The notes: a model not told the origin generated them from the sequence alone. Shown: positions 1-8,737, counted from the first letter of the stretch. The stretch: 17,730 bases of DNA from Bacteroidales bacterium 45-6 (GCA_001897035.1 MKRS01000146.1:1-17730); one strand, 5' to 3'. A program made the numbers and translations.

Positions 1-2
1 TA

Positions 3-251
3 AGAGAAGAAAAGAAACTTTTCCAACGTCAACTGGCTGAGGCTTTAGAAATTGACACACCTATGTATTGTAAAATCGAACGGGGTAGCCGTCCGATTAA
101 ACGTTCACAGGTGGTAATTCTGGCAAAGTTTCTCTCTATCGACGAAACTGAACTGCTTACTCTTTGGCTGGCTGATAAGGTGTTGGAAGTGTTGGAAGGA
201 GAAAAAAAGTTAGCGGAAAAAACATTGAAAATTGTAAATAAAAATATATGA
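3..251 (+). CDS. XRE-family helix-turn-helix regulator (5' end outside window)
   Basis: The reading frame is open from the left edge, so the gene begins upstream; the ATG at 63 is internal to the helix-turn-helix and is not the start. The visible 82 residues read as the back half of a Cro/cI-type HTH: a QRQLAEALEID segment (helix 2 and turn), then YCKIERGSRPIKRS (recognition helix and the following loop), then a short helical tail rich in Lys and Glu. Such small regulators often precede restriction-modification genes and repress their own operon until methylation is established. Its stop (249-251) overlaps the ATG of the KAP ATPase gene in an ATGA, so the two are probably translated together. 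Seen: the HTH pattern and the overlap. Inferred: that it controls the downstream defence genes. Confidence 0.85.
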   Translation, partial: REEKKLFQRQLAEALEIDTPMYCKIERGSRPIKRSQVVILAKFLSIDETELLTLWLADKVLEVLEGEKKLAEKTLKIVNKNI

Positions 252-3200
252 AAGAAGACACTAACAACATTGAGTATCCTAGTTTTATCTCTAATAAACC
301 ATGTGGGATAGATAAATTTGAAGGCAAATCGCAAGAAAGGTTGACTGATGCGATTGCAAATCATATCGCTGCTAATGACAGCAATAAAAGCAATATAAAT
401 CTTTCGCGGATTATTGGTTTAGAGGGAGGATGGGGTGTTGGCAAGTCAAATGTTGTTAAACTCTTAAAAAACCATGTAAACATAAAAGACAATTACCACA
501 TTTTTGAATATGATGCTTGGGGACACCAGGAAGATTTACAACGGAGGGCGTTTTTAGAAACGATGACGCGAGATTTGATAAAAGACAAAGTTATCAACAA
601 TGACTGGGAACAAAGATTAAATGATTTATTAGCACATAAAGTAACTCGAATAAATAAAACCTTACCTAAATTTGATGCTGGTGCTTTTTGGACAGCACTT
701 TTTTTGGCATTAACTCCTATAACAGTATTCCTTGCGGAGCGGTTAGAAAATGCTAAAATAGTTGAAAATATCTGGTATTTAATTTCAATTGCTTTTGCAC
801 CAATCTTGTTTGGTGTCATTTTATGGTTGATTTTAATGATATTCTATAAAGAAATGAGAAGCATTGGCTGGTTACTTCAAATTTCAAAGAACGAAACTCT
901 TACAACAAAAAATACTGAGACAATAAACCAGAAAGAACCAACTGTTTATGATTTTAAGAAATGGATGACTGATATTTCGGGTAATTTAGGCAATAAGAAA
1001 TTGATTATTGTATATGATAACATGGACAGATTACCAGCCGAAAAGGTCAAAGAACTTTGGTCGTCAATTCACACATTCTTCTCAGAAGACGGTTTTGAAA
1101 ATGTCTGGACAATCATTCCTTTTGATGAAAAGCATTTGTCTTGTGCATTTGGAGAGCAGAAAGAAGAAAAAGAACAACTGACAAAATATTTTATTAGCAA
1201 AACCTTTCCTATTGTATATCGCGTAACACCACCTGTTATTACGGATTTTAAAAAATTGTTCAATAAATTATTCGAAGAGGCCTTTGCAAACACTGAAGCA
1301 AAGCAACAAGATGATATAAACCGTATTTTTAGGCTTGAAAAGCAAAATGCTACTGTTAGAGAAACTATTGAATTTATTAACCAATTGGTTGCGTTAAAAA
1401 ATATCTGGCAAAGCGAAATAGACATATTATATATTGCGATATTTACTCTAAAAAAAGATCTGCTTTTATCAAATTTAAATATCGCGGATCAGATATTGTC
1501 GGGTGATTATTTAGATAACAATATTCCAAAGATTGTTTCTAACAATGAGATACTCCAGAAGAATATTTCCTCTTTAGTTTATGGAGTTTCTTTGGATGTT
1601 TCAGAACAAATCCCTATGTCAAAATACATTGATAGTTGCTTTAATCTTGAAGAAAATACTGATATTAATCGGTATGCCAATTCCGATAACTTCATGCCTA
1701 TTTTAAGTGACAAAATCAATAATTCAGACATTGCCCAAATCAATAACATTATACAAACCCTTTCTCAATTGAACAATGCAAATTTCTCAGAATCTAATAA
1801 TAATTCAATTTCTGTTTTGTGGAATAAAATTGCCAAAATAAAATTGAAAATTTCACTTACAAAGCAAGAGTTTGATTCTTTTTATCAAAATATACTTTTG
1901 CATACAAGCGGGGCAATTCAAAGAGAAGTCTTAGAGAAATTATGCAAGAGAATTCAACAATTTTCCTCTGAGAGCTTCTCTGGTAAAAATTATTATATTG
2001 TATTGAATCAAATAAATGATTTTATTATCGAACATAAAATTGAGTTCGACTTATTTAATATTATTCAAGATAAAGTCGTTGATTCAAGGACTTTTGTAGA
2101 GTATGTAATTGAAGCAAAAGAGAAATATCCGTTGTTTAAATTGCAAACGAATCAAAATGAGTTAGATAATTATTTTACCACCTTATCTCCTGAAAATAAC
2201 ACGTGGAAGCAAATTAAACAAGCAGCAAATCAAAAGGGTTTAGTTGATTATTCTCACTCTTACGTCGTGCTGATTATTAGAACTCTGTACAAAAACAAGG
2301 TTTATAAATTTGACAAGTTTCTTAGTCAAATAACCCAGCAAATACCTAATGCGACTGCAACCAACTTCAAACATTATTTGGATATCTACAAAATATTATC
2401 CGGAGAAAAACCATTAAAAGTCCAGATTAATCCAACTCAACGTCAAAGCTTCTGGAATACAATTGCAGCTAATCCAGATACTCCAGAATATTTAGAAATT
2501 ATTACTATTCAAATCGCAAATGGAGCCAATCCGAGTGTCAATTTAAATATTGAACAAACAAAATACATTGCAGAAAATATTGATTATTATGCTACTTATG
2601 GCAACTTGCTAATCAATAACATATCGTGGAATATACCTACTTTGAGCACAGTATTAAAATACATGACTGAAAATAAAGCTGGGTATATTCTATCACTTGA
2701 GCAAGTACTGCCTATCTTTTTTGAGTTGAAAAATAATCTTAGTGTAACCGAATCAGTTTTGCTTGACCAATTCAATCGCTGGGAAAGATTCAAAGATAAA
2801 ATTACCTCCGCAAACATTCAAACTTTAATATCAAATGCTCAGTTCTTTGAATTCTCAAAGGCAACGAAGAACACATTAACAGATTATTTAAACACATGTA
2901 TAGTTGAAGCATTATCAGAAATACAAGTAGAACAATTATATTCCTTCTTACAACAACCAACTGCTTATTGGACTATAGTTATTCAAAGTTTGATTGAAAC
3001 TGATTTTCTCAAACCTCTACCAGATAACTTAACAGAGGTGGGTAAACGCCTACTTGATGACATTTCAGCTTCAAGATTATCAATACCTTCCCCAAATTCA
3101 ATTCTTTATAAATTAATCGCTAAGTTGGATAAAAGAAAAACTCCAGCGATTATAAAAGATATTCGGGATAAGTATTGTAACAGTCAATACAATATAAGTA

Positions 3201-3490
3201 CTCAACTATTTCTATTCTTTGAAGATTGGTTTGAAAATCAGGGAAAATTAAAAGATATAGCAGACAGAGCTACTCATAGGATTATTGAGCCAGTTATAAA
3301 CGATACAAACTGCTTAAATATCATAATTTCCAAATCAGATTATTATGCTGAGATTATTATTTCTGCTGGTGATGATGCAACAACATTAAAAGATATAATC
3401 AAGAATAAAATACAAAGCTCAAACGATGACAACTTGATTTCTTTTGCAAAGAAAATTGGAATAGAAAAAGAGCAAAGTGAGATTCAATAA
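248..3490 (+). CDS. KAP-superfamily membrane-anchored P-loop NTPase
   Basis: A 1080-residue protein. The Walker A motif GGWGVGKS lies at about residues 60-67 and the Walker B segment IIVYDNMDR at about 253-261. Two hydrophobic helices (about 146-163 and 175-200) sit between them; a transmembrane pair inserted between Walker A and B is a hallmark of KAP NTPases. A segment IIPFDEKHL (about 289-297) follows, as is usual after the KAP core. Residues from about 310 to 1080 are long, mostly helical and AT-rich in codon use, with no domain I recognise; they may form a sensor or repeat scaffold. The ATG overlaps the XRE stop (ATGA), and the methyltransferase gene starts 22 bp after the stop. KAP ATPases are common in anti-phage islands, where they act at the inner membrane. 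Whether this one serves the methyltransferase/helicase system or is a separate defence gene cannot be decided from sequence. Confidence 0.88.
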   Translation: MKEDTNNIEYPSFISNKPCGIDKFEGKSQERLTDAIANHIAANDSNKSNINLSRIIGLEGGWGVGKSNVVKLLKNHVNIKDNYHIFEYDAWGHQEDLQRRAFLETMTRDLIKDKVINNDWEQRLNDLLAHKVTRINKTLPKFDAGAFWTALFLALTPITVFLAERLENAKIVENIWYLISIAFAPILFGVILWLILMIFYKEMRSIGWLLQISKNETLTTKNTETINQKEPTVYDFKKWMTDISGNLGNKKLIIVYDNMDRLPAEKVKELWSSIHTFFSEDGFENVWTIIPFDEKHLSCAFGEQKEEKEQLTKYFISKTFPIVYRVTPPVITDFKKLFNKLFEEAFANTEAKQQDDINRIFRLEKQNATVRETIEFINQLVALKNIWQSEIDILYIAIFTLKKDLLLSNLNIADQILSGDYLDNNIPKIVSNNEILQKNISSLVYGVSLDVSEQIPMSKYIDSCFNLEENTDINRYANSDNFMPILSDKINNSDIAQINNIIQTLSQLNNANFSESNNNSISVLWNKIAKIKLKISLTKQEFDSFYQNILLHTSGAIQREVLEKLCKRIQQFSSESFSGKNYYIVLNQINDFIIEHKIEFDLFNIIQDKVVDSRTFVEYVIEAKEKYPLFKLQTNQNELDNYFTTLSPENNTWKQIKQAANQKGLVDYSHSYVVLIIRTLYKNKVYKFDKFLSQITQQIPNATATNFKHYLDIYKILSGEKPLKVQINPTQRQSFWNTIAANPDTPEYLEIITIQIANGANPSVNLNIEQTKYIAENIDYYATYGNLLINNISWNIPTLSTVLKYMTENKAGYILSLEQVLPIFFELKNNLSVTESVLLDQFNRWERFKDKITSANIQTLISNAQFFEFSKATKNTLTDYLNTCIVEALSEIQVEQLYSFLQQPTAYWTIVIQSLIETDFLKPLPDNLTEVGKRLLDDISASRLSIPSPNSILYKLIAKLDKRKTPAIIKDIRDKYCNSQYNISTQLFLFFEDWFENQGKLKDIADRATHRIIEPVINDTNCLNIIISKSDYYAEIIISAGDDATTLKDIIKNKIQSSNDDNLISFAKKIGIEKEQSEIQ

Positions 3491-3512
3491 AATATAACCA
3501 CCCAATCACACC

Positions 3513-6185
3513 ATGTCCACCACCATATCCTATCAAACCATAGAATCCCGTTTACACGAACTACACGAAAATACCTCCGCTCCCGAATTGGGCTACGACC
3601 TGCTGCGCATTTTCAACGGCATGTCCGAGACCCGTATCAACCGCATTAAGGACGGAAAAGATAATCTCTCGAAACAGCCCAACAGCATTGTGGTAAAAAA
3701 ACTCCTGGCTTACAACCATTGCGCAACAGAAAATATGGTAGATACGCTCGAAGCCCTGAAACAGGACACCAAAGTACTGAAAGCGGTGCGTCTGTTAGTG
3801 GTGAGCGATGGTGAAACTATTTTGGGCTACGACCCGCTGGAGGAAGAAAGCTACGAAAATACGGTCGAACGCTTGCGCTACGACTACCAGTTCCTGATGC
3901 CACTGGCAGGTGTGGAACGCTACCATGCACCCGAAGAACGCGATGCCGATGTTAAGGCAGCGTACAAAATGGCGCGCATTTTCGATGAGATACGCCGTTA
4001 CAACGAAATTGATTATACCGACACACAGGCCATAAAGTCGCTCAATGTGTTTATGTCGCGCCTGTTGTTTTGCTTTTTTGCCGAAGACACAGGCATTTTC
4101 CCCGATAAGATTTTTACCGGCACGCTGTACGATTTTACACTGACCGATGGCAGCGACCTAAGCCATGTAATCAGTGAGGCATTCGATATGATGAGCACCA
4201 ACAATGCCACGCTTCGTGCTTCAAAACCTGCTCATATCAGCCGTTTTCCCTATGTAAATGGCGGACTGTTTGCTGAACACCACGATGTGCCCACGCTGAG
4301 TTGGAAAGCCCGCCGCTTGTTGCTCGAATGTGGCGACCTGAACTGGGCCGAAATCAATCCCGATATTTTCGGGAGCATGATTCAGGCGGTTATCTCGCCC
4401 GAGTTGCGCAGCTCGCTGGGCTCGCACTACACCTCGGTGAGCAATATTATGAAGCTTATTCAGCCGCTTTTCTTAGACGAATTGTATGCTGAGTTTGCAG
4501 ACTCCCGCACCAACGAAAAGAAGCTGCGCCAGTTGCTCGTGCGTATTTCGAAGATAAAATTCCTCGACCCTGCCTGCGGAAGCGGCAATTTCCTGATTAT
4601 TACCTACAAGGAGCTCCGCAAGCTCGAAATGCAGATTTGGGAACAAATTGAAAGTCTGAACCACGGACTAAGGGAGATTCCTTTCTCCAATCTTTCGCTT
4701 ACACAGTTTCACGGCATTGAACTCGACGAGTATGCGCACGAAACCGCCACGCTCTCGCTTTGGCTGGCCGAGCACCAAATGAACAAGGCTTTCGAAAGCC
4801 GCTTCCAAACCCATGTGGACGCACTGCCCCTCCGCCGCAGCGGAAATATCGTACACGGCAACGCCTGCCGCATAGACTGGAACACGGTTTGCCCGCATAC
4901 CCCCGACGATGAAGTGTATATAATGGGAAATCCGCCGTATTTGGGGAGTTCAAAATTAGACAAATCACAACAGGATGATAGAACAGTAGCGATAGGAAAA
5001 TTTCAAAACTACAAGAAAATAGATTATATAGGCATTTGGTTTATCAAAGGAGCAATCTACATTCAAAATTCAAATGCAAGATGTGCATTTGTTAGTACAA
5101 ATTCTGTTTGTCAGGGAGAAATGGTTGAGCCATTATGGTCTCCGATTTTAAATATGAATGTACTTATAGGTTTTGCCCATTTGTCTTTTAAGTGGAGTAA
5201 TAATGCAAAATTTAATGCAGGTGTAACTTGCGTAATAATTGGATTGATTAATTCAAACAAACAAAAGAAAGTTGTTTTATATGATGGTGATTCAAAACAG
5301 GAAGTTGAGAATATTAATCCATATTTAATTGCTGGAAAAAATTTAATTGTAAAAAAACATACAAGCAGCCTATCAAATTTCCCGAAAATAAATATGGGTA
5401 ATAAACCGGTTGATGGAGGAAATTTACTATTGTCCTCTATCGAAAGAGATGACTTGATTTCTCAATATCCAAAATCTCAAAAGTTTATTAGAAAATTATT
5501 TAGCTCAAATGATTTTATTAATGGTTTAATTCGCTATTGTTTGTGGATTGCAGATGATGAGAGAGAAGAGGCTGGAAAAATTCCATTTATAAAACAACGA
5601 ATTGAGAAAACAGCTGAAATGCGTTTGAAAAGTCCAGATGAAGGTGCACGCAACTTAGCTTTACGCCCTCACCAATTTCGAGAATTTAACGCTTGTAATT
5701 CAGAAACTCTAATTATTCCGTCAACGTCTTCTGAAAATAGAGAGTATATTCCTATGGATTATGCCGATAATGAAACTATCGTTACTAATGCTATTTACAC
5801 TGTTTATGATGCTCCGGTATGGATATTCGGGATTATGACTTCAAAAATGAATATGATCTGGATTAATACCATTGGGGGTAAATTAGAATCTCGATATCGT
5901 TACACAAATCTTTGTTATAACTCTTTTCCTTTCCCAAAAATCACCGAAGCCAAGCGTGCAGAAATAGAGCAAGCCGCCGAAGCGGTGCTGATAGCCCGCG
6001 AGATGCACACCGAAAAAACACTGGCACAAATGTACGACCCGGACAAAATGCCCGCCAACCTCCGCGAAGCCCATACCCACCTGGACCGAGTGGTGGAAAG
6101 CTGCTACCGCCCTGCCCCCTTCACCTCCGACGAAGAACGGCTGGAACATTTATTTGCACTGTACGAAAAAATGACAAAGAAATGA
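3513..6185 (+). CDS. MmeI-like N6-adenine DNA methyltransferase with target-recognition domain
   Basis: An 890-residue protein with the MmeI-family layout: an N-terminal region (1-150), a helical spacer containing FFAEDTGIFPDKIF and FPYVNGGLF, a SAM-binding motif I FLDPACGSGNF (350-360), a GIELDEYA segment, the catalytic motif NPPY (473-476), then the target-recognition region and a C-terminal helical tail with SRYRYTNLCYNSFPFP. NPPY marks an amino-methyltransferase, most likely N6-adenine. MmeI itself is a fused nuclease-methylase with a D...ExK site in its N-terminal domain; here the equivalent stretch (about residues 45-75, around NSIVVKKLLAY) has no ExK, so the protein probably methylates without cutting. 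Base composition changes sharply inside the gene (see 4930-5935). Its stop overlaps the ATG of the next gene (ATGA). I infer that it provides self-modification for a system whose nuclease is encoded separately. Confidence 0.92.
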   Translation: MSTTISYQTIESRLHELHENTSAPELGYDLLRIFNGMSETRINRIKDGKDNLSKQPNSIVVKKLLAYNHCATENMVDTLEALKQDTKVLKAVRLLVVSDGETILGYDPLEEESYENTVERLRYDYQFLMPLAGVERYHAPEERDADVKAAYKMARIFDEIRRYNEIDYTDTQAIKSLNVFMSRLLFCFFAEDTGIFPDKIFTGTLYDFTLTDGSDLSHVISEAFDMMSTNNATLRASKPAHISRFPYVNGGLFAEHHDVPTLSWKARRLLLECGDLNWAEINPDIFGSMIQAVISPELRSSLGSHYTSVSNIMKLIQPLFLDELYAEFADSRTNEKKLRQLLVRISKIKFLDPACGSGNFLIITYKELRKLEMQIWEQIESLNHGLREIPFSNLSLTQFHGIELDEYAHETATLSLWLAEHQMNKAFESRFQTHVDALPLRRSGNIVHGNACRIDWNTVCPHTPDDEVYIMGNPPYLGSSKLDKSQQDDRTVAIGKFQNYKKIDYIGIWFIKGAIYIQNSNARCAFVSTNSVCQGEMVEPLWSPILNMNVLIGFAHLSFKWSNNAKFNAGVTCVIIGLINSNKQKKVVLYDGDSKQEVENINPYLIAGKNLIVKKHTSSLSNFPKINMGNKPVDGGNLLLSSIERDDLISQYPKSQKFIRKLFSSNDFINGLIRYCLWIADDEREEAGKIPFIKQRIEKTAEMRLKSPDEGARNLALRPHQFREFNACNSETLIIPSTSSENREYIPMDYADNETIVTNAIYTVYDAPVWIFGIMTSKMNMIWINTIGGKLESRYRYTNLCYNSFPFPKITEAKRAEIEQAAEAVLIAREMHTEKTLAQMYDPDKMPANLREAHTHLDRVVESCYRPAPFTSDEERLEHLFALYEKMTKK
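4930..5935 (+). other. AT-rich mosaic segment inside the methyltransferase gene
   Basis: Sampled 60-base lines give about 52% GC at 3601-3660 and 57% at 4741-4800, then 25% at 5221-5280, then back to 52% at 6001-6060. The change starts close to the NPPY codons (4929-4940) and ends near 5935, just before the C-terminal helical tail. The reading frame is kept throughout. By comparison with MmeI, the segment covers the catalytic motifs after NPPY and the whole target-recognition region (residues 473 to about 808). The simplest reading is homologous exchange of the specificity-determining part from a lower-GC donor. Boundaries were set by eye, to within roughly 20-50 bases. Confidence 0.8.
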
Positions 6186-6841
6186 ATAGAATGAGTAAAA
6201 CCGTAGGTATTGTTATCGCCGTTTCAATTGTATTGACAGTTGGGGCTTACTTCTTGATTTTTAATCAGGGCATATCTCATTCTACCCAAGATTGGGCAAA
6301 CTTTGGAGGCTATATAGGAGGTATTTTAGCACCTGTTTTTACGGTTTTGAATATTGCTGTATTTATCCGCTTGACAAATGCCATTGATAAAAGTGACGAA
6401 ATAAGAAAGAACAAAGAACTGGATTATCAGAAATCATTGATAATAACACAAATTAGACAAGAGGAATTAAATACGCTCACAAATATCCTGAATAAAGCAT
6501 TGCTGCTCGAAGCCAATCTGATGAGTAGCAATATAATTACACCTATTGCTGCGGCCCATGTTTATGTAGAATCGTTTATGAGAACCAAACACTCATTATT
6601 TCCCATTGAAGAAAATGCTGAATTATTCAATAAAATGCTGCGATTACACAAACTCTTAATCAACTACAACAAATACATGACTGAGTTCTTAGCCATTAAT
6701 AACCCGCAGGCTCTGTTACAACCTCAGGTTTCTAATTACAAAACGGAATTATTGGAGCTATTGGACTGTAAAAGTGAGGTATTGTCATTTATGCAGCAAT
6801 ATATTATTCAGGAGATTGAGATGGCTAAAATGAATTTTTAA
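6182..6841 (+). CDS. Small two-helix membrane protein, putative abortive-infection (AbiC-like) type
   Basis: A 219-residue protein with a hydrophobic helix at about 8-27 and a second at about 44-66, preceded by DWANFGGYIGGILAP. A Trp followed by a Gly-rich FGG..GG stretch just before the second helix resembles the start of putative AbiC-type phage abortive-infection proteins; I make that link from memory of the pattern, and it is tentative. The remaining 150 residues are polar and helical (a likely coiled coil at about 68-110) and should be cytoplasmic. The ATG overlaps the methyltransferase stop in ATGA, pointing to translational coupling; an alternative ATG lies three codons in, at 6191. 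The AlbA_2 gene follows 19 bp downstream. A role as membrane effector or anchor for a neighbouring system is inference. Confidence 0.7.
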   Translation: MNRMSKTVGIVIAVSIVLTVGAYFLIFNQGISHSTQDWANFGGYIGGILAPVFTVLNIAVFIRLTNAIDKSDEIRKNKELDYQKSLIITQIRQEELNTLTNILNKALLLEANLMSSNIITPIAAAHVYVESFMRTKHSLFPIEENAELFNKMLRLHKLLINYNKYMTEFLAINNPQALLQPQVSNYKTELLELLDCKSEVLSFMQQYIIQEIEMAKMNF

Positions 6842-6860
6842 ATCTATATATTGAAACAAT

Positions 6861-8552
6861 ATGGACTTACAACAGGTACAACAGATTATTAATCAGGGCG
6901 AGGGGCTTCGCATTGAATACAAAGAAGCTACTGATTCAGTCCCAGGCTCATTTTACGAGACAGTAGTTAGCTTTTCGAATACCGACGGCGGTGTGATTCT
7001 ACTTGGTGTAGCCGATAATAAAACGGTAACAGGCATTAATAGGGCTATAACGGTAAAGCTTCAAAAAGATATTGTTACGGCTCTAAACACAAGAGAATGT
7101 ATTAACCCGCCTGTTTATGTCCAACCTTTCACGGTTGAACACCCTGATGGATTAATAATGGTCATACAAGTACCTTCAAGCAGTCAGGTTCACGATCACA
7201 GTGGACGTATTTATAGCCGTGAATTTGAAGCTGATTTGGACATTACCGACGACCAGCAAAAAGTAAGTGATATTTATTTGAGAAAGCGAAATTTCTTCAC
7301 AGAATCAATAATCTATCCTCACTTGACAATGGAGCATTTAGATAAAAGTCTATTTGAGAAAGCTCGCCAGATAATTCGGAATAACAGAAGCGACCACCCT
7401 TGGTTATTGGTTTCAGACGAACAAATGCTGAGGGATTCAACTTTATGGCGTATCGATTTTAAAACTGGTGAAGAAGGTCTGACTCTTGCAGCAGCTTTAA
7501 TATTCGGGAAAGATTCTACTATTCAAAGCATTTTACCGGCCTATAAGGTGGAAGCTATGGTTCGAATACAAAATAAAGATCGGTGGGACGATCGGATTAA
7601 TCCTCCATTGCGAACAAATTTGATAGATACCTACCTCAGACTAAAACAGTTTGTCAACGACAAACTACCTGAGAAATTTTATGTCGAAGGAGATCAGCGT
7701 ATTGACCTGCGGGATAAAATATTCCGTGAAGTAATAGGAAATGTGATTGTACACAGGGAATATACCAGTGCATTATCTACCGAAATGATTATTACCGACA
7801 CGGAAGTTCGCATAACAAATCCAAACAGAGCCTATTTCCACGGATTAATAAATGCTACAGGATTTAATCCATATCCTAAAAATCCGAATATCCGTAAATT
7901 TTTCACTTCTTTTGGTTGGACTGATGAAATTGGGTCGGGTATTCGTAATACAAATAAATATTTGCCTTTATATGTTCCGGGTGCAAAACCGGTGTTTGTT
8001 GAAAACGATACTTTTGTAACAGAAATACCTTTATTATTTGCTTCTCTATCAAAGTTTACTGAAAAATGGAATAAGTGGTTAGGTTTAAACGGAGACTTCA
8101 CCCCTCATTTTTCTGCTGGTTTTTCTAATATCGCGCTCCCTGCTGCATTGTCAAACGCTTCCTGGTCTGAAGTTCTTTTATACTTAGTACCCAGCTGGCA
8201 CAAAATTGGTACCCAGCTTAAAGAATTAGACTGGCCTGAGAATCAGATATTTTTAAAAGAAGAGATAGAACAGGTACCCAGTTGGTCTGAAAAAGGTACG
8301 GAGTTGCTTCGTAAGAAAGCATGGTACCTTATAAGTATTCTGAGTTTATGCAGCGAACCTATTAAATTTCAGGATTTATTGCTGGCTTTCAATTACAAAA
8401 ATGAAAAATCATTTAGAGATTATTATATCAAACCCCTTCGTACTCGTGGATTTATTGCATTGACGAACGAAGACAAACCAACAGACCCTGAAAATAAATA
8501 CATAATTACAGAACAGGGAAAAGCTTTTTTAACCGGACAATTTCCTGTTTAG
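6861..8552 (+). CDS. AlbA_2 / GHKL ATP-binding protein (Schlafen-like, RecG-like C-terminal family)
   Basis: A 563-residue protein. An AlbA_2 (Schlafen-fold) domain spans about 10-135, with the ExK-type IEYKEA near residues 18-23 and SNTDGGVILLGV at 39-50. A GHKL-type ATPase domain follows, with the N-box in REVIGNVIVHREY (E290, N294) and a Gly-rich DEIGSGIRN (355-363). The last 90 residues read as a winged helix. Between the two lies a linker with repeated VPSW...GTxL units (residues about 443-465 and 472-482), encoded by the DNA repeat listed separately. The family is usually annotated as a transcriptional regulator or ATP-binding protein; Schlafen-like domains also occur as nucleases in phage defence, but no specific role can be assigned here. 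It lies 19 bp after the membrane-protein gene and is probably in the same operon. Confidence 0.85.
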   Translation: MDLQQVQQIINQGEGLRIEYKEATDSVPGSFYETVVSFSNTDGGVILLGVADNKTVTGINRAITVKLQKDIVTALNTRECINPPVYVQPFTVEHPDGLIMVIQVPSSSQVHDHSGRIYSREFEADLDITDDQQKVSDIYLRKRNFFTESIIYPHLTMEHLDKSLFEKARQIIRNNRSDHPWLLVSDEQMLRDSTLWRIDFKTGEEGLTLAAALIFGKDSTIQSILPAYKVEAMVRIQNKDRWDDRINPPLRTNLIDTYLRLKQFVNDKLPEKFYVEGDQRIDLRDKIFREVIGNVIVHREYTSALSTEMIITDTEVRITNPNRAYFHGLINATGFNPYPKNPNIRKFFTSFGWTDEIGSGIRNTNKYLPLYVPGAKPVFVENDTFVTEIPLLFASLSKFTEKWNKWLGLNGDFTPHFSAGFSNIALPAALSNASWSEVLLYLVPSWHKIGTQLKELDWPENQIFLKEEIEQVPSWSEKGTELLRKKAWYLISILSLCSEPIKFQDLLLAFNYKNEKSFRDYYIKPLRTRGFIALTNEDKPTDPENKYIITEQGKAFLTGQFPV

Positions 8553-8647
8553 TACCCAGTCTTTCTATTTGCATATAACTGAATAACAAACATATAACAT
8601 TAATACAAACAGAACAGGTACCCAGCTGCGACCAAAAATGTACGGAG
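8187..8647 (+). repeat. GTACCCAG-type repeat in 22-bp-spaced pairs
   Basis: The octamer GTACCCAG (variant GTACGGAG) starts at 8187, 8209, 8274, 8296 (variant), 8552, 8618 and 8640 (variant). Three pairs (8187/8209, 8274/8296, 8618/8640) have exactly 22 bp between starts, and the single copy at 8552 is 66 bp (three times 22) before 8618. Most copies continue as AGYTG. Within the AlbA_2 gene the first copy of each pair is read as Val-Pro-Ser and the second, one base shifted, as Gly-Thr-Gln or Gly-Thr-Glu. The last three copies are outside that gene's reading frame; the one at 8552 overlaps its stop codon. Positions were read directly from the sequence. Confidence 0.85.
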
Positions 8648-8737
8648 CTGCTCACACAAAGAAAGAACCACCTAACAGGCTTTAGAAATCTGTTACTTGA
8701 TTTTGTAGAAAACAACACCAACGAAGAAAATATGTAA
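8579..8737 (+). pseudogene. Orphan C-terminal fragment related to the AlbA_2 protein linker
   Basis: This gap between the AlbA_2 and CD-NTase genes holds an open stretch of 52 codons in a different frame from the AlbA_2 gene, ending with TAA at 8735-8737. It has no suitable start codon. It includes EQVPSCDQKCTELLTQRK, which parallels EQVPSWSEKGTELLRKKA of the AlbA_2 protein (residues 470-487), with identical spacing in the DNA. The rest (a short helical tail ending ENNTNEENM) looks like a genuine protein end. It is best read as the leftover 3' end of a related gene, remaining after duplication or after replacement of the tail of the AlbA_2 gene. An unannotated short gene with a non-standard start is a less likely alternative. 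Confidence 0.6.

Noticed and set aside
63..251. ATG 63 as the start of a complete 62-residue regulator
   Set aside because: The helix-turn-helix pattern extends upstream in the same frame to the window edge, so starting at 63 would cut the domain in half.
3513..6185. The methyltransferase as a BREX PglX
   Set aside because: The spacer and C-terminal segments (FFAEDTGIF, SRYRYTNLCYNSFPFP, the final helical tail) follow MmeI and not PglX, and no BREX partner genes such as pglZ or brxC are present.
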